Below, piece by piece: positions 7,978 through 15,578 of a stretch of DNA of 64,000 nt (its first letter is position 1; each line of letters begins with the position of its first letter). Both the position numbers and the translations under genes were made by a program. The stretch covers positions 3,568,928 through 3,632,927 of the forward strand of contig JAHBXH010000001.1 of the NCBI GenBank assembly GCA_019636555.1, given 5' to 3'. The notes beneath the pieces were generated by a model that ran no database searches, was not told the origin of the DNA, and saw nothing but the letters and a program-made list of their open reading frames with translations. The DNA is from Phycisphaeraceae bacterium. GTDB lineage: Bacteria; Planctomycetota; Phycisphaerae; Phycisphaerales; UBA1924.

Positions 7978-9044
7978 ACAGCACGGAGACACCAAAGCGG
8001 ATGTCCGCCGGAAGAATCGCGCTGCAAGTGATCGGCTTTGCGATCGGAGTGGCTCTGCTCGCCTGGTGCGTCAGGCAAGCGTTTAGCCCGGGTAACCAGG
8101 AGCAGCTGGCGGCGTTGAGGCATGCCCCTCCGCACCACATCGCGATTCTTTGCGCCGCCAACGCGATGGTGCTTTTTTGTTCCGGCCTGAGTTTCTATGT
8201 TTCACTCCACCCCATCAAGAAACTGAACTTCTGGGATTTGCAGGCGACCAACGTCATCGCCACGTTCTTGAGTTATGTCCCTTTCAAGGCCGGGATGCTC
8301 TTTCGGATTCTGGTACACAACCGGCGAGATCGAGTCCCGTTGGCCCTGATCGGAGCTTGGTTCGGAGCGGTCTCGATCGTGATGGCAATCACCATTTTGC
8401 CGCTCTTCCTGGCTTCACTGGCCGTGCGCGAAATCAACGGGAAATGGATCGCGATCGCGTTTTTCACCGGCGCGGCCGGCTACTCGATCGTCTGCCTGCT
8501 CGCGTGGTATTTTCACGGAACCCGCGGCATGGCGATCCTTCGGGCGATCGCCGAGCGGTTTGGAAACCGGGCAAGGACAATCGTGCGCACCAGGTTCGTC
8601 CGCACCGCTCACGGCGGGCTCGACATCCTCGCGTCGCCGGGTCGCGTCCTTGCGCTGGTCGCCGTGCGGCTGGTCGATATGGCAAGCCAGGCGGGACGCT
8701 TCTACATCGCGGGACAAATTGTCGGGACACCGATCCCGTTCGAATCATGCGTCCTGTTGGCATCGATGCACTTTGTCGTTGGCGTCATGAGCCCTGCCGG
8801 CACGGTCGGCACTCGGGAGGCAGCAGTTGTCGGTGCCGCGGCAATGCTCGGGCTGGAGAACCCGCCGGCCATGGCCGGCGTCGCGCTGCTTGTTCTCGCC
8901 AGTGAAGCCGTCGTGAATGCGACGCTATCCGCGTTCGCTCTCATTCGACTCGGCATTCACCGCATGTTTGTGCCGCGGGGACTGACCGGCCACACCCCGG
9001 CGGGTGCGTCCTCACGGAATCCAGAGACCGAGTTCGAAACTTGA
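7974..9044 (+). CDS. Lysylphosphatidylglycerol synthase TM region/UPF0104 family protein (flippase-like)
   Basis: The 356-residue protein has about eight hydrophobic segments. Motifs such as FLSYVPFKAGMLFRILV and a late MSPAGTVGTREAAVVG loop match the conserved G-x-GxxE region of the AglD/MprF-type transmembrane family (UPF0104). Members are thought to move or modify lipid-linked precursors. The ATG overlaps the stop of the preceding glycosyltransferase-like gene (ATGA), which supports co-translation and a shared lipid-linked sugar pathway. The AglD-like label follows from family resemblance; flipping activity is inference. Confidence 0.75.
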   Translation: MNSTETPKRMSAGRIALQVIGFAIGVALLAWCVRQAFSPGNQEQLAALRHAPPHHIAILCAANAMVLFCSGLSFYVSLHPIKKLNFWDLQATNVIATFLSYVPFKAGMLFRILVHNRRDRVPLALIGAWFGAVSIVMAITILPLFLASLAVREINGKWIAIAFFTGAAGYSIVCLLAWYFHGTRGMAILRAIAERFGNRARTIVRTRFVRTAHGGLDILASPGRVLALVAVRLVDMASQAGRFYIAGQIVGTPIPFESCVLLASMHFVVGVMSPAGTVGTREAAVVGAAAMLGLENPPAMAGVALLVLASEAVVNATLSAFALIRLGIHRMFVPRGLTGHTPAGASSRNPETEFET

Positions 9045-9084
9045 ATGAGTGCTCGATGCGATCGCGCACAACTACGATTGATGA

Positions 9085-10806
9085 ATGCGACTGGCTCTTG
9101 CACAAACGAATCCGACGGTCGGCGATATCGCGGGCAACGCCGCGGCAATCGCCAAGTCGATCGAGCACGCCAAAGACCAGGGCGCCGACTGCGTCGTGTT
9201 TCCTGAACTCGCCCTGTGCGGCTACCCGCCAAGGGATCTGCTGCTTCAAGGAGGATTTCTCCGCGCATGCGTCGATGCCGCAAAGGAGTTGGGAAAGAAG
9301 CACTCGAGCGGCATCACGGTGATCTTCGGCTCTCCACTGCCGGTGAGCGGCAACGTGGATTCGCCTGATGGGATCGCCAATTCGCTGCTGGCGTACCGCG
9401 GCGGCCAAATGCTGGGTTATTACGACAAACGACTTCTGCCGACATACGACATCTTCGATGAGGACCGCTACTTCACCCCGGGGAATCGCGCCTTGGTGGT
9501 CGAGGTCGGTGGTGTCACAATTGGCTTGACGATCTGCGAGGACTTGTGGAAGGGCGAAGACGCCGGATTCGCTTCGCATTATTCCGACGCGCCCGATCCC
9601 GTCGCTCAAGTCGTTCAGGCCGGCGCACAAGTGATTGTCTCCGCTTCGGCAAGCCCGTTCGTGCTCGGGAAGAGCCCGCGACATCGCACGATTCTCAAGA
9701 AGCACGCCATGAACCATGGCGTGTATGTGGCGAGCGTGAACCAGGTGGGCGGAAACGACGAACTGGTTTTCGACGGACATGCCGCGGCATTCGCTCCGAA
9801 TGGCGATCTGATCGCCGCCGGCCCCGGCTTCGAAGAGGCGATGACGATCGTCGAGCTGCCGACAAAATCGGGCTCCGTGACGGATCCTGTCACGACAAAG
9901 AGCGACGAAGAGCAGTTGTTCCGTGCGCTGGTCCTGGGTGTGCGTGACTACTGCCGCAAGACCGGATTCAAAAGCGCGCTCCTCGGGCTCTCGGGCGGCA
10001 TCGACAGCGCGGTGACGGCGGCGCTCGCGTGCGCGGCACTCGGATCTTCCAGCGTATTGGGCGTCGCGCTTCCCGGCCCATACTCGAGCGAGCACAGTAA
10101 GTCGGATGCATACGACGTCGCGCAGCGGCTCGGCATGAAGTGCATCACGGTGCCGATCTCGCCGGTGTTCGACGGCGCGGTAAGCACGATTGATCCGGCC
10201 CTGGTTTCTCTCGAGGCGCCGAAACTCGGAGAACGTTTGCCGGACCTTGCAGAGGAGAACCTGCAATCGCGCCTCCGCGGCACAATCCTGATGGCTCTCT
10301 CGAATCGCACCGGCGCGATCGTGCTGACAACCGGGAACAAGAGCGAGCTTGCGGTTGGATACTGCACTCTCTATGGCGACATGAACGGCGGACTCGCCGT
10401 GCTGTGTGATCTGACAAAGAACTGGGTCTATCGCCTCGCAAAGTGGATGAACGCACACGCACGCGAGTGCGGCTTTGCGGCGCCCCCGATTCCCGCTGCG
10501 AGCATCGAGAAGGCACCGAGCGCGGAACTCCGCCCGAATCAGACAGACCAGGACTCGCTGCCCGCCTACGACGTGCTCGATGAGATACTCCACCGCTATG
10601 TCGAGCGCAAGCAGAGCGCCGGCGACATCATTCGCGACTGCTCCGGACGTGAAGGGTTCGACGAGGCAACAGTTCGTCGAGTGATCCGCCTGACGGATCT
10701 GTCAGAGTACAAACGCAAGCAAGCCGCGATCGGGCTGAAGGTGACCGGCGTGGCGTTCGGGTCGGGGCGAAGAATGCCGATCGCGCAAGGCTGGAAGAGC
10801 CCGTGA
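9085..10806 (+). CDS. nadE: Glutamine-dependent NAD(+) synthetase
   Basis: The enzyme makes NAD+ from deamido-NAD+, ATP and glutamine. Residues 1-260 are a nitrilase-type glutaminase with the full catalytic triad: Glu41 in VFPELALCGYPPRD, Lys115 in YYDKRLLP, and Cys151 in LTICEDLW. The second half is the synthetase, with the P-loop-like GLSGGIDSAVTAALA, the substrate-binding TGNKSELAVGYCTLYGDM, and RPNQTDQDSLPAYD. The 573 residues match the shorter bacterial glutamine-dependent form. The gene stands alone between unrelated genes; the start ATG is the first residue of the conserved nitrilase strand, so it is well fixed. Confidence 0.95.
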   Translation: MRLALAQTNPTVGDIAGNAAAIAKSIEHAKDQGADCVVFPELALCGYPPRDLLLQGGFLRACVDAAKELGKKHSSGITVIFGSPLPVSGNVDSPDGIANSLLAYRGGQMLGYYDKRLLPTYDIFDEDRYFTPGNRALVVEVGGVTIGLTICEDLWKGEDAGFASHYSDAPDPVAQVVQAGAQVIVSASASPFVLGKSPRHRTILKKHAMNHGVYVASVNQVGGNDELVFDGHAAAFAPNGDLIAAGPGFEEAMTIVELPTKSGSVTDPVTTKSDEEQLFRALVLGVRDYCRKTGFKSALLGLSGGIDSAVTAALACAALGSSSVLGVALPGPYSSEHSKSDAYDVAQRLGMKCITVPISPVFDGAVSTIDPALVSLEAPKLGERLPDLAEENLQSRLRGTILMALSNRTGAIVLTTGNKSELAVGYCTLYGDMNGGLAVLCDLTKNWVYRLAKWMNAHARECGFAAPPIPAASIEKAPSAELRPNQTDQDSLPAYDVLDEILHRYVERKQSAGDIIRDCSGREGFDEATVRRVIRLTDLSEYKRKQAAIGLKVTGVAFGSGRRMPIAQGWKSP

Positions 10807-10842
10807 GAGCGTCGGCGCGCGGTGGGCTGATACGCTTGAGTC

Positions 10843-11586
10843 ATGGGATTCAAGCTGTACAATCTGCTGGGATTCAAGGATCAACCCGATCTCACGCTGG
10901 AAGGACTCACCCCGGTCTCGTGGTATTCACGCGGCGGATATGACCCCGTCGTCGTCGGCAAGTGGGCGAGCGAGCAGAAATCGGATCTCCTGATCGTCGA
11001 TTTCGAGGGGCTTTGTTCGGACGTCCGCGTTCAAAAGGCCGAGTGCGTTGCGCAGGGGCACGCGCAGCGAATCGCGGCTTTTCGCGCCGCGAAGCGCGAC
11101 AAGAAGAATCCGCACGCACAGATCGGAACGTACGCCGTATGCCCGGTCGGGGATTACTGGACGCCCGTGATGCCGAGCGAAGAAAAGCTGCTTGCATGGC
11201 ACGGAACCAACCGCTTCAATTCAGTGATAGCGGGCGACCTCGATGTCATCTGCCCTTCTCTTTACGCGTTCTACGACGACGAAAAAGGCTGGGTGAAGTA
11301 CGCAATCGCGAATATCGAAGAAGCGTACAAGTATGGCAAGCCGGTTATTCCGTTCATCTGCCCCCACTACCACCATTCCGATCCGAAGTTTCGAAACAAG
11401 ATGATTCCGTATTTCGGCACGATGATCGACACCGTGCGCGAGCGCTGCGACAGCGCGATTCTTTGGGGAGGCTGGTGGTTCGGATCGAAGGATGTGGGAC
11501 AAGGCAACGAGTCGGGTCACCCCTGGCCATGGGAGAAAGATTTTGCGTGGTTGAAGGAAGTGCGCCGCATCGTGCGAGGGTTATAA
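10843..11586 (+). CDS. Conserved hypothetical protein, TIM-barrel glycosidase-like
   Basis: I do not recognise a named family with certainty. The 247-residue protein has no signal peptide. It shows alternating strands and helices ending in acidic or aromatic turns: LLIVDFEG, IGTYAVCPVGDYW, DVICPSLYAFY, KPVIPFICPHYHH, SAILWGGWW. These resemble the strand ends of a TIM barrel of the hyaluronidase (GH56)-like or similar glycosidase type, where acidic residues after strands act in catalysis. The resemblance is one of layout, not of a diagnostic motif. It starts 36 bp after nadE and ends just before a 130-bp inserted repeat. Confidence 0.6.
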   Translation: MGFKLYNLLGFKDQPDLTLEGLTPVSWYSRGGYDPVVVGKWASEQKSDLLIVDFEGLCSDVRVQKAECVAQGHAQRIAAFRAAKRDKKNPHAQIGTYAVCPVGDYWTPVMPSEEKLLAWHGTNRFNSVIAGDLDVICPSLYAFYDDEKGWVKYAIANIEEAYKYGKPVIPFICPHYHHSDPKFRNKMIPYFGTMIDTVRERCDSAILWGGWWFGSKDVGQGNESGHPWPWEKDFAWLKEVRRIVRGL

Positions 11587-11622
11587 GAGAGATTTTGTCG
11601 CTCCCAACGAGCAAGGGTTTAG

Positions 11623-11752
11623 CAGGCTGTTGAAAAACTCCAACCAGTCGCAATTTCGAACCGCCATCTACCCTCGCGACCCGGGTCTGAGGGCCAGAAA
11701 GTTGTCTGCAATGCGTCGGCGCAGTAGGCACAATCAGAATTTCAACAGCCTG
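11623..11752. repeat. 130-bp MITE, copy 1 (IS5-like ends, TTAG target duplication)
   Basis: The element has perfect 13-bp terminal inverted repeats (CAGGCTGTTGAAA) and is identical over all 130 bp to the copy at 29201-29330. It is flanked by TTAG on both sides (11619-11622 and 11753-11756), a 4-bp target duplication of the YTAR type known for IS5-family elements. It has no coding capacity. The hydrolase ATG begins directly after the right-hand TTAG. Non-autonomous mobilisation by an IS5-family transposase is inferred. Confidence 0.88.
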
Positions 11753-11756
11753 TTAG

Positions 11757-12725
11757 ATGTCCGCCAATCAGACCGGCCCAAGGAACAAAAACGCGCGTGG
11801 ACGCGTCTCTCGCTGGGTGATCCGCGCCGCGGCCCTGCTCGTCGCCGTCATTGGCCTCGGATACGCCGCGTTCGCGGGCGCGCTGTGGGAAGTCCAGGAT
11901 TCAATCATTTTTCCCCGCGCGGCGGGATACTCGTCCGGCAGAGGACTCCCGTCAACCGGCGAACGAATCTGGTACACGGCGCCGGATGGCCGAAAGATCG
12001 AAGCGTGGTATTTCAAGGGTGCGGGCCGCAGCGCGCAATCCCCCGGTCCGCTGCTTGTTTGCTTCCACGGCAACGCGGACTTCATCGAAAACTGGTCGTG
12101 GATGGCGGAGACGTGTCAACGGGAAGGTTTCAACGTCCTCCTGCCCGAGTTTCGCGGCTACGGGCGCAGCGAGGGCGAACCCTCGGAAAAAGCAATCGTC
12201 GAGGATTCCGCGGCAATCCTCCGCATCGTGCTCCAAAGGCCCGAGATCGACGGGAGCAAGCTTGTTTTGCTCGGGCGATCGCTCGGCGGAGGAGTGGCGT
12301 GCGCCGTGGCGCTTCAAGTGCCGCCCGCGGCGCTGATTCTGGAATGCACGTTTACATCCCTCGCCTCGATGGCGGACGGCTATCACGTGCCGCGCTGGCT
12401 TGTGAGACACCCTTTTCGAAACGACGAGGCGCTCAAGACCATCAAGGCCCCGGTCATGCTCGTGCACGGCGAGCACGATCGCATCATCCCGCACCGTCAT
12501 TCGGAAGAACTCAAGAAGCTCCGCCCGGACGCGGAGCTCGTGACGCTCGATTGCGATCACAATGATCTGCCCGGAAACGACGAAGAAAAATACAAGGCGA
12601 GCTTCGTGGAGTTTCTGCGATCGCACGGGCTCTGGCCGAGCCAGCCCATCGCAGCCGCCGCGGAGCGTCCGGCATCAGTCAATCCGCGGCAAACCGGGCA
12701 GCGCGCACGGTCCGCCGGCGACTAA
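11757..12725 (+). CDS. Alpha/beta hydrolase, membrane-anchored (BEM46/ABHD13-like)
   Basis: The 322-residue protein has a basic N-terminus followed by one hydrophobic span (AAALLVAVIGLGYAAFAGAL), so it is probably anchored with the catalytic domain outside the cytoplasm. The hydrolase fold shows an oxyanion HGNADF, the nucleophile elbow GRSLGGG (Ser175), an acid in HGEHDRIIP (Asp241) and His268 in DCDHND. This order fits the ABHD13/BEM46 serine hydrolase group. The tail is low complexity. ATG 11757 lies immediately after the target duplication of the inserted MITE; a candidate ribosome site (AAGGG at 11613-11617) is now 130 bp further away than before insertion, so expression may be changed. 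Confidence 0.8.
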   Translation: MSANQTGPRNKNARGRVSRWVIRAAALLVAVIGLGYAAFAGALWEVQDSIIFPRAAGYSSGRGLPSTGERIWYTAPDGRKIEAWYFKGAGRSAQSPGPLLVCFHGNADFIENWSWMAETCQREGFNVLLPEFRGYGRSEGEPSEKAIVEDSAAILRIVLQRPEIDGSKLVLLGRSLGGGVACAVALQVPPAALILECTFTSLASMADGYHVPRWLVRHPFRNDEALKTIKAPVMLVHGEHDRIIPHRHSEELKKLRPDAELVTLDCDHNDLPGNDEEKYKASFVEFLRSHGLWPSQPIAAAAERPASVNPRQTGQRARSAGD

Positions 12726-12741
12726 AATCGCCCGCACCCTC

Positions 12742-12829
12742 GGAGGGGTGGCTGAGCGGTTGAAAGCAGCAGACTTGAAATCTGCCAAAGGGCTTGTCCC
12801 TTTCAGGAGTTCGAATCTCCTCCCCTCCG
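12742..12829 (+). tRNA. tRNA-Ser(UGA)
   Basis: The 88-nt cloverleaf has acceptor stem GGAGGGG pairing with CCCCTCC and discriminator G12829. The anticodon stem GCAGA/TCTGC encloses loop CTTGAAA with anticodon TGA at 12776-12778, which reads UCA. The long variable arm (about AAAGGGCTTGTCCCTTT) is typical of class II tRNA-Ser, and the T-loop TTCGAAT is canonical. CCA is not encoded. A transposase remnant begins about 10 bp downstream, and the accessory rhs region lies just beyond. Confidence 0.95.
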
Positions 12830-12839
12830 TTAGTTTCTA

Positions 12840-13261
12840 GAGGCTGTTGAACAACGGCCGATTGCCGGCGATTTGAGCACTTCCCCGGCGGCATCGTTCC
12901 TGCTGGCTGGTTTCCCGCACCGCTCACGCCGCCAGCAGCTTCCGCATCCGCACCAGGTTGTACGCCGCGGCAGCCAGCTCGAAGCACTGCCCGATCTTCT
13001 CGCATCCCACATGCCTGGCCCGTCTCATCCCCGCCACCGTCTTCACCCATCCGAAGAACTCCTCCACCAGCTTTCTTCGTCGCTGGCTCTTCTTGAACGC
13101 CGCGCTCCGGCGTTCGCCCCGGACGAACCATCGCGCCCAGGTTCCCTCGTCCGCGCGGGCGCCCGCCCAGTCGATCTTCCCCTCTTTGATCGCCCCGGAG
13201 CACGGGCAGCACCTTCCCGAGGAGACGCCCTCAGCGAATGTGCGCAACTTGACAGACACTA
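12840..13261 (-). pseudogene. IS5-family-like transposase remnant, 5'-truncated
   Basis: Residues read from about 13261 down to the stop at 12924 match the C-terminal end of IS5-group DDE transposases: RRKLVEEFFGWVKTVAGMRR, where the Glu is the expected third catalytic acid, and then FELAAAAYNLVRMRKLL. The N-terminal two-thirds, including both catalytic Asp, are missing. Upstream the frame runs into a short copy of rhs sequence instead. The 3' side reaches GAGGCTGTTGAACAA at 12840, flanked by CTAG. This end resembles the ends of the 130-bp and 64-bp elements in the window. The element cannot transpose by itself. Confidence 0.75.
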
Positions 13262-13302
13262 CCGCGTCCCCGGGCCAGCGCACCCGCTCCACCGTCCGCC
13301 AG
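13262..13302. repeat. 41-bp exact copy of an internal rhs segment
   Basis: This stretch is identical to 15332-15372 inside the Rhs C-terminal coding region, in the same orientation, and would encode the same RTVERVRWPGDA peptide. Sequence on both sides differs from the rhs copy. It joins the truncated transposase on one side and lies 63 bp from the DUF5076-like gene on the other. It is most simply a scar of recombination between rhs sequences, such as a displaced rhs tip or orphan cassette. Confidence 0.8.
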
Positions 13303-13365
13303 TGAGTCCGTTGCAAAAATACGCCATGCTCGTCTACGTGGCGCGCGTTGCTCTACTACCCGCCC

Positions 13366-13665
13366 TTATTTTTTGATTCTTCCAGTGGGCAGATCCGTGG
13401 GAGAACTCCACTCCGCCTGCAAGCCCGCTTTTATCTTGCTAAGCGCTTCGTCGCGGCCCATTGTGCCCGCCTGCTCGTACGCATTTGCAATGTGTCGGGC
13501 GAGATCAACCAGCATGATCCCCCAATTTGCTGGATCTCTCCAAAGGTCGGTTGCGATTGAAACATGCTGTTTCCCGCCTGCTGCCCAAACGCGCAAGATT
13601 TCGAGAGCGCGCGGATCGCTTGCGGCGGCATCGGGCATGGGTAGCTCGGACGGTCTTGAATTCAT
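13366..13665 (-). CDS. DUF5076-like protein, candidate immunity protein for the Rhs toxin
   Basis: The 99-residue protein has ALEILRVWAAGGKQHVSI, then a WGIMLVDLARHIANAY segment and a C-terminal EW.SPTDLPTG, the arrangement I associate with the uncharacterised DUF5076 family. There is no signal peptide or membrane segment, so it is cytoplasmic. It begins 20 bp after the stop of the Rhs C-terminal frame on the same strand, the position where cognate immunity genes of Rhs toxins sit. Family recognition comes from motif memory. The immunity role is inferred from position and size only. Confidence 0.7.
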   Translation of the reverse strand: MNSRPSELPMPDAAASDPRALEILRVWAAGGKQHVSIATDLWRDPANWGIMLVDLARHIANAYEQAGTMGRDEALSKIKAGLQAEWSSPTDLPTGRIKK

Positions 13666-13685
13666 GACACCAAGCCTTTCTTTCT

Positions 13686-15578
13686 TTAATCATGAGGCTC
13701 CGGCAGCCCGCAACCTGGGCGACGAGCAGGGCCAATCGGATCTTTCTTATTTGCGACAGCTGGCGAATTCTTGGCTTTCTGTCCACCTGTTATCCTTTGG
13801 ATTCGCTGGTGCTCTGCGATTTCTCTCGCCAATTTTCCGCCGGGAACAGCTTGTCGAGTCTCGGTGCCAGGCACATACCTTCCAGCGCTTTCGTGTTCAG
13901 TCAGCCGCCTTGGAATGTTTTCGGACTCGCCAACATAGGGAACCTTGCCGGCTTGTTGATCTGGAAATTCATAGATTCCCTCGGTAACTGGCGCGTCGGC
14001 GGGGCGGATTTCTCCGGCCGGAGCGGGCACAGACGCTCGTGACGGTCGCGTCGGGGCACCCCTCGACATCAAGACGGCATTGGCGGCGTTGCCCCCCTGT
14101 CCCTGTGAGAACTGCTCATCAGAGATTTCCCCGTTCGCGTAGTTGTAGATGTTTTCGACATTGTCGGCGATCGTGAGCGAAGCGATAGAGGTCTTTGCCC
14201 GCGATGCGATCATGTATGTGTCGGCTGCAACGTCGGTTGTAGCCCCCGATTGCTTCGCGAGTTCTCCATATGGTTCGTAGGAAACCGCTCCGCCGGTCGC
14301 CACTTCAACCGCAAAACCAATTGTGTCCCCCGCGTTGTAAATCGCCTGTCTGGCCATATTATCAATTCCCACAACCTCATTTTGAAACGCCTGATGTGCA
14401 CCAGAGAGGAAGGCTCCTCCAATCTGCATCATTTCCCCAAACGTGTACAACCCACTCGGATCCCTGAACAGGAACGGGTTGCCCTTCACATACAGGTACA
14501 ACGACATGCCGTCCACGTACCCGGCCGGATCGCGCGTGATCCACCTGCCGCCGATCGGGTCGTACCACCGGTTGCGGGAGAGCCACAGCCCCGTCGCGGG
14601 ATCAAACCAGTACCCGTTCCAGCCCGGGCCCCACGCCAGCGCTCCCCCCGCGGCGTTGCCGCTCACCAGCGCATCCGCCTCCGGCATCAGCTGGTTGTAG
14701 CTCGCCGCGAAGATCAGGAAGTCGGCTTCGTCGACGTACCAGTCGCCGTTCAGGTCCGCGGGGCATCCCCACGTCGGCGGATTCCCCCCGCCCCCGCCCG
14801 GACCCCCGTTGTGGTCCGGCATCGACGCGTCCGTGCAGTCCAGCACGTTGTACGCGTAGTCGAAGATCGAGAAATCCGTGTCGTCGCAGACCCCGTCACC
14901 GTTCAGATCACCCGGCAGGCAGCGGATCATCCGTCCGTACGAATCGAAGACACGCGACTCGCGCAAGGTCCCGCCCGCGCTCACGTACGCCGCGGTCGAG
15001 AGGTTCGCGTCCGTCAGCGCGTAGCGAGAGTTCACCGCGGCGTCCGTCCAGGGAATCACCGGATCGATCGTCACCCCCGACGCGTTGGTCAGCGCCCGGC
15101 TCCGCACCTCCAGCAGCTCGTCCTTGTCCCGCACGCCCCAGAAGAACTGCGTCTCGGTGTCGGGCGTGAAGCCCCCCACCCCCGTGATCCCCGTCGCCGG
15201 CTCCGTCGGCAGCGGCACCGGAGGCGTCGCCCCGGCATCGGCGACATTCCGCTCCTCCAGCACGTCCAGCACCTGCCAGTCGCTGCTGAAGAAGTAGACG
15301 CGGGTTCTGGTGTACCCCGCGTTTGATGACTCCGCGTCCCCGGGCCAGCGCACCCGCTCCACCGTCCGCCAGTTCAAGGCGTTGTACGCGTACGACGCGA
15401 CCGGAGACGGTTCAACACTGCCGCCCTCTCCCCGATCGACACGCACCAGCCGGTTCCACGCGTCATAGGTGTACCGGCGGATCGGCTGGCTGTCTCCCTC
15501 GATGGTCTCGGAGATCAGGTTCCCGTTCTTGTCGTACGCGCGAACGTACTTCGGCGTCCCCCCACCCCCACCCCCCAC
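13686..15578 (-). CDS. Rhs C-terminal part: YD repeats, GC-type dockerin pair, Rhs core, GIY-YIG nuclease-like toxin tip
   Basis: This 630-codon frame continues the large rhs gene after a frame change in the G-rich run at 15558-15586; 15578 is an internal GTG and probably not a real start. Order of parts: YD repeats (YTYDAWNRLVRV); two Cys-bounded EF-hand modules at 219-250 and 271-298 (CLPGDLNGDGVCDDTDF and CPADLNGDWYVDEADF); the Rhs-associated core with RWYDPIGGRWITRDP (337-351) and NPFLFRDPSGLY; then a variable tip. The tip has GIY at 534-536, YVG at 548-550, SENIPRRL with Arg558, Glu589 in AEHQ and Asn610 in ANKKDPIG, the ordered residues of GIY-YIG (URI) nucleases. A DUF5076-like gene follows 20 bp later. 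Nuclease toxin activity is inferred. Confidence 0.8.
   Translation of the reverse strand: MGGGGGGTPKYVRAYDKNGNLISETIEGDSQPIRRYTYDAWNRLVRVDRGEGGSVEPSPVASYAYNALNWRTVERVRWPGDAESSNAGYTRTRVYFFSSDWQVLDVLEERNVADAGATPPVPLPTEPATGITGVGGFTPDTETQFFWGVRDKDELLEVRSRALTNASGVTIDPVIPWTDAAVNSRYALTDANLSTAAYVSAGGTLRESRVFDSYGRMIRCLPGDLNGDGVCDDTDFSIFDYAYNVLDCTDASMPDHNGGPGGGGGNPPTWGCPADLNGDWYVDEADFLIFAASYNQLMPEADALVSGNAAGGALAWGPGWNGYWFDPATGLWLSRNRWYDPIGGRWITRDPAGYVDGMSLYLYVKGNPFLFRDPSGLYTFGEMMQIGGAFLSGAHQAFQNEVVGIDNMARQAIYNAGDTIGFAVEVATGGAVSYEPYGELAKQSGATTDVAADTYMIASRAKTSIASLTIADNVENIYNYANGEISDEQFSQGQGGNAANAVLMSRGAPTRPSRASVPAPAGEIRPADAPVTEGIYEFPDQQAGKVPYVGESENIPRRLTEHESAGRYVPGTETRQAVPGGKLAREIAEHQRIQRITGGQKAKNSPAVANKKDPIGPARRPGCGLPEPHD

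Noticed and set aside
8941..10593. 550-codon minus-strand open frame opposite nadE
   Set aside because: It is a long frame due to high GC; it lacks domain character, and nadE on the other strand has complete catalytic motifs.
13262..13302. Short direct repeats as a CRISPR array
   Set aside because: Only two copies exist, 2 kb apart, one inside coding sequence; no regular repeat-spacer pattern occurs anywhere in the window.
12830..13365. tRNA-Ser as an attachment site of an integrated island
   Set aside because: No integrase gene and no repeat of the tRNA 3' end was seen at the far side of the accessory region; the neighbouring mobile traces are IS5-like.
14250..15326. 358-codon plus-strand frame opposite rhs
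   Set aside because: It is Arg/His-rich with no family features, lying antisense to Rhs core and dockerin motifs.
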